Assembly (NCBI GenBank): GCA_963575745.1
Contig: CAUYUJ010018071.1
Span: 253,501 to 317,500, forward strand
Source: Prorocentrum cordatum
Taxonomy: Eukaryota; Sar; Dinophyceae; Prorocentrales; Prorocentraceae
Reading direction: 5' to 3'
Length of the DNA stretch: 64,000 nucleotides
The notes under the pieces were generated by a model. That model saw nothing but the letters and a program-made list of their open reading frames with translations, was not told the origin of the DNA and ran no database searches. Below are positions 1 to 9,601 of this stretch, one piece after another; position 1 is the stretch's first letter; every line of letters starts with the position of its first letter. The translations under genes and the position numbers were made by a program.

Positions 1-29
1 GCCCCACAGCCCGGAGGAATGCGGCAACG

Positions 30-821
30 ATGGGTAAAGCACGGGTGCATGCCAGCATGGGACCTTATGCGTCAATATGGTTGACAACTTGCCCTACCAC
101 GCCAAGCTTATTTATGGAGAACGCACAAATACTCTGCGCAGTTCGGCGTCGGCTGGGGATTGCAGTACTATTCGAAGGGAGGGACCCCCACGGGCACGCA
201 ACAATGACAACAAATCACAATGGGAGGCTTAACGGTCGGCATCAACAAGTGGTGGCAGCATGGAGGCAAGTGTTCACCGAAGCAGGGGCTCTGATCCCTG
301 ACAGAAACGTGGAACGCCTGCTGGCAAATACCCACATCCCTACTTCATCCAACGATTTGCGACGATTGGATTTGGTGGTGCCGGGACTGCGTGTGGAACG
401 CGGACTGCCTCTCTTTTGTGACGTAACCGTGGTGTCACCAATCAGTGGTACTGGAGCGCCCAGGGGGGGAACAAGCAACCAAGCAGGCCGGCTTTTAGAC
501 AATGCGGAACACGACAATAACATTACGTATGCCGACGTGATATCCTCCGGACTTGGCTCACTGCAATGCTTGGGTGTCGAAGTATATGGCAGATGGGGAC
601 GACAATGCGTATCGCTAGTCCCTGCATTGGCGCGGGAACGTTGTCGAGATTTACCCGGCGCTATACGACGGGGTACGGCTTTGGGATTGTTGCATCGGTG
701 GTGGGGGATGTTGGGGATGGCCGTGCAAAGGTCAGTAGCAGACATGTGCCACCATACTTACATGGACCTTCCCCCTACGCACTTGGAGCCATCCAACCTC
801 GACGACTTGGAGGTCTTGTGA
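30..821 (+). CDS. C-terminal fragment of a dinoflagellate non-LTR reverse transcriptase (possible restriction-like endonuclease tail)
   Basis: This is a 263-codon open frame at the window edge; the upstream RT part would lie outside. Visible landmarks are RRLDLVVPGL, then PLFCDVTVVSP, then RWGRQCVSLVPALARERC and a tryptophan-rich end. The spaced acidic pair (LDLVV ... CDVTV) is compatible with a PD-(D/E)XK-like nuclease core such as that found at the C-terminus of R2-type LINEs. This assignment is an inference, since no full motif set is visible. Similar C-terminal blocks are typical of dinoflagellate RT proteins. The element is probably related to the one at 9.6-13.8 kb, which does not retain this segment. 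There is no in-frame stop inside, so this piece is less decayed than the other retroelement copies nearby. Confidence 0.45.
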   Translation: MGKARVHASMGPYASIWLTTCPTTPSLFMENAQILCAVRRRLGIAVLFEGRDPHGHATMTTNHNGRLNGRHQQVVAAWRQVFTEAGALIPDRNVERLLANTHIPTSSNDLRRLDLVVPGLRVERGLPLFCDVTVVSPISGTGAPRGGTSNQAGRLLDNAEHDNNITYADVISSGLGSLQCLGVEVYGRWGRQCVSLVPALARERCRDLPGAIRRGTALGLLHRWWGMLGMAVQRSVADMCHHTYMDLPPTHLEPSNLDDLEVL

Positions 822-1061
822 TCGCGAGCCTGACTGCCTCCCGGGCAGTCCCCTTCCCGTTCCTCCTCCTCCTCGTTTTCCTCCTTTGACGCTGCTTTGC
901 TGCGTCCTCCTACTCGCTGGGTTTCACCCACGTTCGGTTTTCGAGCGTGCACTTCCGAGGAGCTCGAGGCGACAGAGTGGGAGCTGGCGGGAAAAAAAAA
1001 AAACATAGAGAAACAAAAAAAGAGAAAGATCAAAAGCGAATAATTACGGAGACCCCTGCTG

Positions 1062-1275
1062 TCAATTATGGGTGCGGCAATTCTAAAAACCCGTGTCGGC
1101 AATCATAGGAACCCGTATTGACAATTATGGAAACTCGTGTCCGCAATTATGGAACCCGTGCTGTAACCCGAGTCGGCAATTATGGAAACCCGTGTCTGTA
1201 ATTATGGAAACCCGTGTCGGTAATTATGGAAACCCGTGTTCGGTTATGGAAACCCGTGTTCAGCTATGGAATCCT
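1062..1275. repeat. 22-bp tandem repeat (AATTATGGAAACCCGTGT type)
   Basis: Imperfect direct repeats of the core ATTATGGAAACCCGTG occur about every 22 bp; successive cores start at 1179, 1201 and 1223. Roughly nine units are recognisable, with the first and last the most diverged. It lies 3' of the RT fragment and shows no coding signal. Confidence 0.8.
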
Positions 1276-1930
1276 TTGCTGCCGGACATTTGCTATTCCG
1301 ACTATCGGCCGACTTGTTATTTTTTATGACACGGCGCACGCGTAATGATGTTGTGCGCACTGATAAAAACGGGCGTCCACACAGAATTTTGGTTCCCCTC
1401 TGCGCATGTATATTATCAATTTTGTGCGCACTGTTAAGAAACACGCCCCTACAATTGCTCTAAATATTGGACTATGGGGAAGACCCGGATGCACATGCAC
1501 AAAGTGCTAACATGAACCTGCATTCACGGATGCGTTGCGACACTTATTCGAATACGATACGTTTGTTTCCGCCACCTACACTCGCTATGGGCCGCGGGGA
1601 GGCGGAGGAGGAGGAAAAAGAGAGGAGGAAAAAGGAAAACTCAAAAAAGTATGGTGGAACAAATGGGGGGGACGAAGGATGAACGGATGAGGACGAACCA
1701 AGAAGCACATGTCAAGAGTTGTTGGAGAATCGAGTTCTTGGAAATTAACGTGGTGGAGCATTTCATTTCCGCATCCCCCACTCTTTCGCGTCGCTATCCG
1801 AAAGAAAGCAGAAGAAGAAACCTCAATGGACGGGGAGAACGATGAAGCGAACGGGCTGTCGTCCAACGAATAGTTCATTTTGGATTCATCGAATTGCAAT
1901 GTTGGGTGCACAACACGCTACATACATGCT
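1276..1930. other. Intergenic DNA, no gene recognised
   Basis: Only short open frames occur. There is a GGA-rich purine tract at about 1600-1640. No RNA gene or conserved protein was seen. Confidence 0.5.
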
Positions 1931-2085
1931 CACCGTTCAGTCGAGCCATACGCCGGAGCGCGTGGGCAAAAGGCGAGACAATGCGCCTGTTCTCTCCGCT
2001 TTGCGGGAGCGGCGGCGTGCCAACACAATTATCAATTCACATCGTTTGCTTCTGGCCGGGGAGGGGGGCGAGGAAGAGAAGGAGA
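1931..2085 (-). repeat. Repeat segment shared with 22926-23080, at the 3' side of the LINE
   Basis: The segment contains GAGCCATACGCCGGAGCGCG and CTCTCCGCTTTGCGGGA and then runs into a GGGGAGGGG-rich tract. A close copy in the same orientation lies at 22926-23080. It sits just downstream of the minus-strand LINE ORF2, so it may be the LINE 3' UTR or an independent repeat into which the LINE inserted. Confidence 0.6.
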
Positions 2086-5000
2086 GGGAGGCGGAGGAAG
2101 GGCAGGAAGAGGGAGGGAGACGAAATCAAATACAAACTTGTGCCAAGCGATTGGCTCGCTAACGCATTGCATTACAGCGTCCTCAGTGGAAAAATGCGGC
2201 ACGATAGCGTCATGAAAACACTTCGCCCATTCATGTCTTGGCCTGCCTACAGCTCTGGCGCATGCGTCGGTGGCTGGTCGGACACAGCTAGGTTGAAAAG
2301 TAAGGCGGCGCAAAAAGTCAGAGTTTGGTGCCCTACCTATTTTTCCAAACCATAAAAGTTGATGCTTCAAAAGCTGTGTCGTATAAGATTGCTGCCCGGC
2401 TCTCGACAGCACATCTTGATTAGAAATTCGTGATATGTACGCGTGGGGTATGTGCAATATGCGACGCAAGCACTTCGCTTGAAAGCCATCTAACATTCTA
2501 CGCTCGGCTTTGTTAAGCCATGCCGAATTCAATGAGTACGTGACCTTGCTGGTCACAAGGGCCTGAAAAACTTGGATCTTCCTAGCCGTGCTAATGGCTG
2601 TGTGCTTCCAGGCACGGCTGTGTCGACAAAGCTCGCCCTAAGCAGCACCTAATCTCTTTCCCAATTCTCCGCGAAGCTGGCCAGTGGTCGAAAGCGTAGC
2701 TCCCAAATATGTCATAGAATCTTTAGCCATAATTGGTGTCCCAGACGGCGTCAGGAGGTTGATCTCGCAGCGGACCGGCCTAAGCTGGAATTTATCCCAA
2801 TGCAATTCCATACCAAGTCTTGCCCCGGCATTCGCAATTTCTTCCAATAGTGCTTGCAATTGGATTTGATTGCGCCCCACCAGCAAGGTGTCGTCAGCAT
2901 ATAACAAAATAGCCAGCGATTCTTCTTCTAGGGCTTGTCGTACTCCAGCCTCTGCGTGGCGCGCGGCATCTTGAACAATCATCGTCATGATCATGATGGA
3001 CAGGAAAGGTGAAAGGGGGCACCCTTGTGATATACCGGATAATTGTCGTTTTTCTGAAGATTTATGGCGCCCATCTGCAACGCAAAATCGCCTGCCCCCA
3101 TAGATGTTCCCTATGATGTTCAGAACGCGCGGAGGCACCCCAAATTTTCGTAAACCTTCCAGCAGAGCCCCAACGTTAAGTGAATCGAAGGCTTTCTTCC
3201 AGTCCAGTGCCACAAAAGCTGTGCCCCCATCTTTGTCAGCGTACGCTGATTCAATGTATCGGCGAACAGCGTGTATAGCATCTGATGTCCCACGCCCCCT
3301 TCTGAAACCGAATTGCGTGGTGGATAGTCGGTCTTCTGCTCCAGCATCTTGCAATCGCCGTAATATAAGACTTGCAATAAGCTTGCGCGCAACGCAAAGC
3401 AGGCTAATGGGACGGTAGTTGTCGCAGTTGTCGACGGCGCCTTTGTTTTTGTAAATCGTAGAAATTACAGATTCCTTCCAATCTTCAGGAACCGCCTCCT
3501 CGCTCCAGCATTTGTTGCATAGACCGGTTATCCACTCAAGCCCACCAGGGTCCGTAGCGATTGCTTTCCAATACTCTGCTGGTATATCATCCATTCCAGA
3601 GGCTTTTCCCCGCTTCAGCTTACGCATTGTTTTGCCCACTTCGTCCGTCGTAAAATCTGTTTCCAAAACTGGCAGTGGGTCAGCTGTTGGATCGTCGTCA
3701 AGCAGCTCCGCAGGCCGTATCTTCCATTGCACTTTCTCCAATTATTCTGCCATAGTTTCAGCTCTTTGCGCATTGCCCACCAAATCCCCACTCATATTCC
3801 TTAGCCTTCCTTGGCGGTGCGGCTTGGGCCGGCAATCTCTTTTGAGAGCGTCCCAACTACCATTTGAGATCTCTTTATCGATCCATATTGTCTTATCTTG
3901 CTTACATGACTTACGTACTTCCTTCAACAATCGCTTCTCTTCCACTTTGTTATTCATTGCCCGTGCCTCGCTGCGACGATTTATAAGGTCAAGTGTGGCT
4001 TGTGTAATCCATGGCTTGTTAACCTCCTTGTGGCGATGCGGGGGCGTATTAGCTGCCAGTTGCACTGCTCTTTTACCTCTCCCCCACATGTCTTGTAAAT
4101 CGATCGGCGGGTCCATGTATGAAGTGACGCTTTCCATGAATGTATCCACATACGTTTGTAATACTCCAGGATCTTCCATTGCATGTCTGTTTGGTCTTCT
4201 CGTCGTAGACGTTGTCTGTGCTTCGTGTGGTATCGACATCTCCGCGATCACCAGATAGTGGTCAGTAGCCAGAGCTGCTTCCCGGTGGCTTCGTAATGAC
4301 GTGATTTGCTGTCGAACCGAAGCTTCGCAAAGTACCAGGTCCAATATGTTATATTTATCTTCAGAGATATCCCCCATTGGTAAAGCTCCCGCTTCCATGA
4401 AAGTAACTTTATTTTGCAGCGTCTGCTGGTAGAACGTGTTGGCAACTTGTATATCCACACTGGTGCAGAATTCAATCATCAATTCCCGATTGGGCTGTTC
4501 AACTTCGTGTTGTGCTCACCGTCCCCGTCCAAACTCTCCCAAGATGGCATCTTCCCCAGGCTGCGCCTTCCCCATTCTGGCATTGAAGTCGCCGATGATC
4601 AGCTTGCCCACGTTGGAGTTGCAAGACCGGTGCGTGGAGTCCAGCATCGTGTAGAAATGTCGCCTTTCGCGGAGCGGCTTGAGGTTGTGCGGGGCGCACC
4701 CGGTAATGATAGTCATCGTCCCCATGCTAGTTTTTCATTTTCAGCCACGCAAGTCTATCGGAAACTTGTTTGTAGGATTGGACTTTACTTCGACATGCAG
4801 GTGCAATGACAAACCCAACCCCTGTCCAAGTTTGCCCTTCTGTATCTTCGCCAGAAAGAATAATTTTGTGCCCATTCACATCGTAGATGTCCGCCTTTGG
4901 TCGGCGAGTCTCTTGTACAGCTAAAACGTCGATGCCGTATGTATCCACGTGTAGAATCATCTCCTCGATCTTCGTCTCGGTAAGGCCTCGAACGTTCCAT

Positions 5001-5260
5001 GGCGCCACTGTGATGGGAATGGATGCGGGGGTGGGAAGGGGGGGGGGCGGGCGGGGGCGGGGGCGAAGGAAGGGCGGACGGGGGCGGGCGGTAAAGGTTT
5101 GGGAGCCTGGTGGTATCTTTGCCCACTTTGGCCGAAAATGCGGTACAACTCGTAGGTGAAGATGCGGTGGGCCCGGCAACAGGTTCGGGCAGTGCTTCGT
5201 TTTGAGCGTCTGGCAGTCCCCGTGGTTGATCGGCATCTTTGTCCGAGTCACTGTCCACAT
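2032..5260 (-). pseudogene. LINE ORF2: APE endonuclease plus reverse transcriptase, broken
   Basis: ORF2 would nick target DNA and prime reverse transcription. The endonuclease part shows WNVRGL, the VQET box (4.9-5.0 kb), GDFNARMG (about 4.58 kb) and a terminal TDHYLV (about 4.26 kb). The RT part (3741-2638) shows NYRPISLL, FGFRRGRGTSDA, motif A VALDWKKAFDSL, motif B SQGCPLSPF, the catalytic YADD box in LLYADDTLLVG, and LGMELHWDKF. The C-terminal part (2556-2210) contains RRMLDGFQAKCLRRI and GRPRHEWAKCFHDAI. Lesions visible are a frame change near 4727 and in-frame stops at 4516-4518, 3742-3744 (TAA just before EKVQW) and 2638-2640; sequence on both sides of each stop stays homologous. The N-terminal 80 residues are Pro/Arg-rich, from a GC-rich tract at 5030-5090. 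It belongs to the same family as the fragment at 14395-15365. Confidence 0.88.
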
Positions 5261-5417
5261 GGAGCTCCACGTATCCCAAACGTAGGTTTGAAACTATATG
5301 TCTTTGATTCTGAGAAGTATTCGAGGACACTTCGCATGAAGAGGAAATTTGATCGGCTCCGGCGCTGGTCGCAAAAGAACTTCGACGGGTACGGTAGCCC
5401 AGCGCCTGCCGTACTTC

Positions 5418-6570
5418 CTATTTCCCATTGTTTCCTTTCGATGCTCCTTTGGCGCCTCCTTTCATCCCCATTGATGCCCTCTGCAAAATAGTATCGCATT
5501 TTTGCAATAACTCCTTAAGTTGTTGGTTATTTTGCAGCTCGTTCCATTCTGCCCACTCCTTCTCCCAGATGCGCTCGTTCGTGTTGCCATCGACGTTCAC
5601 TGTCAGAGCGAGATGCCCGCCCACATGTACTTTGTATGGGGCGTTGTCTGAGACATGTATCGCATATGTGTTTTGCATGTCTTGCTTCAGGATGTATTTT
5701 AAACCAAAACAGAAATTGCGGGCTGCCCGTTCTCCAGGTTCTCGGTCTGGTGCACACCATATCGTATTGGATCCACGTTGAAGTTTTGCGCTACGTAGCT
5801 GTGCGACTGCCGTGTCCCTGTCAAGCATCGTCGTGAATTCCGCGAAGATGATGTTCTTGAGCTCACCTTTTCGAATACATGTTTGTAGAAATCGGCCCGG
5901 ATAACTTGTTGAGTTCGTCCCGTATGTATGCGGATGCGGCCTCGAGCGAGTCGAAATTGTCCAGGCTACCAATTACTGCCGTGACTGCGCGCTTCCCGTG
6001 GTAGTGGTACTCGTTCGCCGTCTTCTGCGAGAAATTCGATGCTGACCTCGGTGTAGTATGTCCCATCTCTTTGGTAATACTGTCAATTTGTTCTTTCACT
6101 CGTTCTTTCAATGTGTGTTCCAAGTTTGTCATGCGTATTTGAATATCTTCGAAATCACCTTCCATATCTTCAATATTCGATTCCAAGTTTGTGATTCGTA
6201 TATCCACATCTTTGACTGTTTCCTTCAACTCTTTCACTTCGTATCCGACACTGCGAACAACGCGCATAGTAGGGGCCAAATGTTTTTTGAACATTTTCCG
6301 GATTGACTTCATGGTCACGGGCTCCTCGTCCTCTTCGTCATCATCGAGGTCGTCCTCGCCCGGTAGTTCTGCGGGTGCTCCTGGTTCTGCACTGCTTGCG
6401 GGTCTTCCGGAAAATTCCAATTGACGTGGTCCTCCAGCGCGTTCTGGTACAGATGCTCCAGGCGGGGCGTCTTCCATGCCATCCAGTTCGTGAAGAGGAC
6501 TACGTTGGCGAGATTCCACTCGGCGTCCTCGCACTCCTTCGGGCGTCGCAAGAACATGTTTTTCTGGCAT
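5418..6570 (-). pseudogene. LINE ORF1: coiled-coil and RRM-like RNA-binding protein, frameshifted
   Basis: An L1 ORF1p-like chaperone would coat the element RNA. I prefer the ATG at 6570, because the open frame upstream (to 6687) only translates the 5' tandem repeats. The order is an acidic DDLDDDEEDEE stretch (about 6330), then MKSIRKMFKKHLAPTMRVVR, then a heptad-type coiled coil (6250-6080) with repeated RITNLES/RMTNLEH. An RRM-like start AVTAVIGSLDNFDS follows. The frame ends at 5863, while the second half of the RRM (NIIFAEFTTMLDRDTAVAQL) and the C-terminal domain (PYKVHVGGHLALTV) continue in another frame down to 5418. This means a single frameshift near 5880. The protein would be about 384 aa if intact, a normal size for L1 ORF1p. 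The same acidic/MKSIRK/coiled-coil order is seen at 8.7-9.1 kb and 16.6-17.0 kb. Confidence 0.8.
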
Positions 6571-6581
6571 GCTTTGAAATT

Positions 6582-6700
6582 CCCGGACACGGGTCTTGGA
6601 AGGTTTCCCGGACACGGGTCTTCGAAAGAATCCCGGACACGGGTCTGGAGGGTCCCGGACACGGGTCTTGGAAAGAGTCCCGGACACGGGTCTTGAATGG
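6582..6700 (-). repeat. 25-bp tandem repeat in the LINE 5' leader
   Basis: Five copies of ACCCGTGTCCGGGA occur on the minus strand; plus-strand CCCGG cores start at 6582, 6607, 6632, 6654 and 6679, a period of 25, 25, 22 and 25 bp. Most units end in AAG. Four units of the same repeat precede the ORF1 remnant at 8584-8700, so it belongs to the LINE family rather than to the locus. Confidence 0.9.
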
Positions 6701-6794
6701 GCTCTTGAATGGGCTTGAATCCTTGAATGGAGCCTTGAATGGGCGTCTTGAGCCAGCCTTGAGCCAAAATGGCTTGAGCCAAAATGGCTACGGC
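6701..6794 (-). other. Dinoflagellate spliced-leader sequence followed by truncated relict SL copies
   Basis: The minus strand at 6794-6773 matches the 22-nt dinoflagellate SL (CCGTAGCCATTTTGGCTC core, leading base G, ending CAAG) at every position. It is followed directly by a 15-nt truncated copy (6772-6758, CCATTTTGGCTCAAG), then by TGGCTCAAG (6755-6747) and several shorter ...CATTCAAG units down to 6701. In dinoflagellates SLs are added to mRNA by trans-splicing. A genomic SL followed by relict SLs is the known mark of a reverse-transcribed, reintegrated mRNA. Here the downstream gene is itself a retrotransposon ORF1. Reading the shorter CATTCAAG units as further-decayed relicts is an inference. 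Confidence 0.88.
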
Positions 6795-6823
6795 ACTAAG
6801 ATGGGTATGGCATTAAGATGGCG

Positions 6824-6853
6824 CCTATTACGGTACATGCTCACCGTAATAGG
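6824..6853. other. Perfect 11-bp inverted repeat with 8-nt loop
   Basis: CCTATTACGGT (6824-6834) and ACCGTAATAGG (6843-6853) are exact reverse complements around ACATGCTC. The hairpin is flanked on both sides by AAGATGGCGCC-type sequence. It lies 30 bp upstream of the SL in LINE orientation. Its function is unknown. Confidence 0.75.
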
Positions 6854-6859
6854 TGGAAT

Positions 6860-8580
6860 TAAGATGGCGCCTGCACGGATACGCATTGCTAGGCACATAG
6901 GCAGATTCGATCGATACCGCCTCCACGAATCGCCCCATCCAATCTGATTCCACCTGCGAATGCCACAAATCACCGCGACGTAAAACTTGCAAGTCTTTCT
7001 GCGGTGCTAATGGAAACGGGGTAATTAAGAAGAGTTCGGCCCCAAAAAACGCTTACGCTTTTATCGAATAATACTTTTAACGAACTATGATTGGAATGTT
7101 TCTTCCGTTGCGTTACACTCATTTTTGGCTGCCTGATTTTTCAGATTTCGTCCTGCAGCGATACGCACACCATTCGCCCAAGCGGAATCCAGAGTTGAAG
7201 GTGATCCATGGGCGCCACGAATTGAGAATGCAAATGGAGCATCGGTTCCACATCAAGTGTTGCCACGGTGTAACTGCAAGAATAAAGCGGTCGCTTCTGA
7301 GTAGAACTTGATCGGGCCTCTTAGCTACAATTTGGGAGCCTCCTTGGAACCTCATCGAGGCATCTTTGAGCCGTTGAGGCGCGCTGGGGCCTCCCGGGGC
7401 CCTCTTGATCTTGGAGACCTCTTGAGCAGGAGGCTCAGATTTTCGGCCCCCTAGTTGCGACAAGATGAGCTGGCGCGCCAAGAGTTCCAGGGGATTTTGA
7501 AACTTGGGCGACCCTTTTAAATCTGTCCTCTCTGTGCCTCGAGGCTCGGTGGCGGATGTTTGACATCGTTTTTTTTTAAGATTTCGAATAAAACATCTTG
7601 AAATATTTGGCGCTTCGTGGAATGGCATCTTGGATGCGCCCGAAAACACAATCCGTTCTGCTCAAACGGAATCAACGTGGCGGCAGCAATTACGGACCGG
7701 GCGGCCCTACAACGCGTGCGCGCACGCTATCAATTTGGCATGTCTCGAAGTTTTGCGCCCCTAAGCCTGCAATAGAGCTGCAATTTTGACAGATGTGGAA
7801 TGGGATGGGGAAACTAGGCGGGGAGAAAGGGTCTTCAAGAATAGAGCAGGTGGAAAACTTGGCTCTCGTCGAGTTGGCCGTCCTTCTGATCTTACTCTCT
7901 TCTTTTCTCCTTCGTCTCCTCCTCTTCCTCTCCATTGCGTTTCCTGAATTGACATTTTTTATCCGCCTTGTCCGTCTGGGGAGGCGTCCGCAGAAGGGCG
8001 AAGGTGTGGTGCGTGGCTGACAGACGACAAGGGAAAACAGAGGCAAGGACGAGGTCGAAGCCACCGAGAACGAGGAAGAGAAGAAGACGACAAGATAACG
8101 AGGAAAACGAATAGGACGACGTCCGGGTGTAAAAGGGGGAAAGAATACCAAAATGGAGGGAACGGAACAGAAGAATGGGCAACATTGCGGTAGGAGAAGA
8201 CGGAAGACGGCCCAGAAGAGGAAAACATCAACGAGAGGAAGACAAGAAACGAGGAGAAAAAAACGGAAGACGGAAGACAGAAAAATATAATTTCATCGGT
8301 ACGTCGGAACGGCGGAGAAAAACGGATTTCGTTATCATCGGCAAGACGCTGTCGAATTAAAACGGGATTTCGTCATCTTTGGCAAGGCGGGGGGTAATTG
8401 CGGCGTACTAGTGAAACACCGGACCGGGAGGTCCGATGCGCAAGTGCTCAATCCATTTTTTCAGCTTCTATTTGTCCTACAGAAAGGAGACACATATTTT
8501 TGGAATCCCTAGAGTCAACTGAATTCATTTCTCTCCAATCGGTGCTCAGGAGCTCACCACTGCCACCTGGCCTAGACGCT
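6860..8580. other. Intergenic DNA, no gene recognised
   Basis: The open frames here are short and show no recognisable motifs. The stretch at 8020-8290 is strongly purine-rich (GAAGA/GGAAG), which keeps the opposite strand open without implying a gene. No RNA gene was seen. Confidence 0.5.
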
Positions 8581-8583
8581 CGT

Positions 8584-8700
8584 CTTGGACTCTCTCCAAG
8601 ACCCGTGTCCGGGACCCTCGGACTCCAAACCCGTGTCCGGGACTCTCTCCAAGACCCGTGTCCGGGAAGCTCTCCAAAACCCGTTTCCGAGAATTTCTAA
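8584..8700 (+). repeat. 25-bp tandem repeat, second LINE copy
   Basis: Four copies of ACCCG(T)GTCCGGGA start at 8601, 8629, 8654 and 8679 on the plus strand. They are followed by the same TGCCAGAAAAAACATG leader as the LINE at 6.6 kb. This marks the 5' end of a second, plus-strand copy. Confidence 0.88.
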
Positions 8701-9365
8701 AAAATTGCCAGAAAAAACATGTTCACGCGACGCCCGAAGAGGTGCGAAGACGCCGAATTAGATGGCATGGGCGACGCACCGCCTGGCGCATCTATCCCAG
8801 AAGGCGCTGGAGTGGGACCATGTCAAATGGAATTCCACAGAAGACCCATAGGCAGCGCAGAACCGGATGCACCCGCAAAACTACCGCGCGAAGACGACCT
8901 CGATGACGAAGAGGACAACGAGCCCGAGACCATGAAGTCAATCCGGAAGCTGTTCAAAAAACATTTGGCCCCTACTAGGCGCATAGTTCGTAATGTCGGA
9001 TACGGGGTGGAAGAGTTGAAAGAAACAGTCAAACATGTGAACATACGAATCACACATTTGGAATCGAACATTAAAGATATGGAATTACCGTACTTTACCT
9101 ACGAGTTATACCGCATGTTCGGCCGCAATGAGCAAAAGGTACCACCAGGCTCCCAAAGCTTTACCGCCCGCCCCCGCCCGCCGTTCCCTCGCCCCCGCCC
9201 CCGCTCGCTCTTCCCCTTCCCGCCCCCGCTTCGATTCCCCTCTCATTGGCGCCGTGAAACGTTCGAGGCATCACCGAGACGAAGATCGAGGATATGATTC
9301 CACACATGGATACATACGGCATTGAAGTTTTAGCTGTGCAAGAGACTCGCCCACCACAGGCATAC
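8701..9365 (+). pseudogene. Second LINE copy: ORF1 N-terminus joined to start of ORF2 endonuclease by an internal deletion
   Basis: The frame beginning at 8719 gives the acidic DDLDDEEDNEPE stretch, MKSIRKLFKKHLAPTRRIVR and the coiled coil LESNIKDME, as in ORF1 of the 5.4-6.6 kb copy. At about 9090 the sequence jumps to ELYRMFGRNEQKVPPGSQ and the Pro/Arg-rich leader, then to the endonuclease start HMDTYGIEVLAVQETRPP. The corresponding points in the first copy are about 1 kb apart, so RRM, ORF1 C-terminus and intergenic spacer are missing. Homology ends near 9365. There is a further frame change near 8700-8740. The copy is clearly non-functional. Confidence 0.8.
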
Positions 9366-9601
9366 ATTTTTTCCACCGCACCGCAGCGACAACACGCCAT
9401 CAAGTGTCCATCGCCAAAACCTAAACATATGCGCATCACGACGCGGTTAAACAGCACAGATGCATTACAGGCGCGCTAAGCAGTATCAAAGGAGGAGTAA
9501 GAGGAAGAGGCGGAGGAGGAGGAGGGGAGAGGGAAAAGGGCACCTTCACTCACCCATCTTGCCTCGACGGCCCGTCGAGCCACATATCTACGGCTAGGGG
9601 C

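Larger units (their letters stand above)
2086..6794 (-). mobile_element. L1-like LINE retrotransposon with spliced-leader 5' end (decayed, near full length)
   Basis: Reading the minus strand from 6794, the order is spliced leader, SL-like relict stack, 25-bp tandem repeats, ORF1 (coiled coil plus RRM-like), ORF2 (APE endonuclease, RT, C-terminal domain). This is the canonical L1-type order. The copy is inactive, because ORF1 has a frameshift and ORF2 has a frameshift and three in-frame stops. The lower boundary is uncertain by about 150 bp because no poly(A) tail or target-site duplication could be identified with confidence. Confidence 0.8.
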
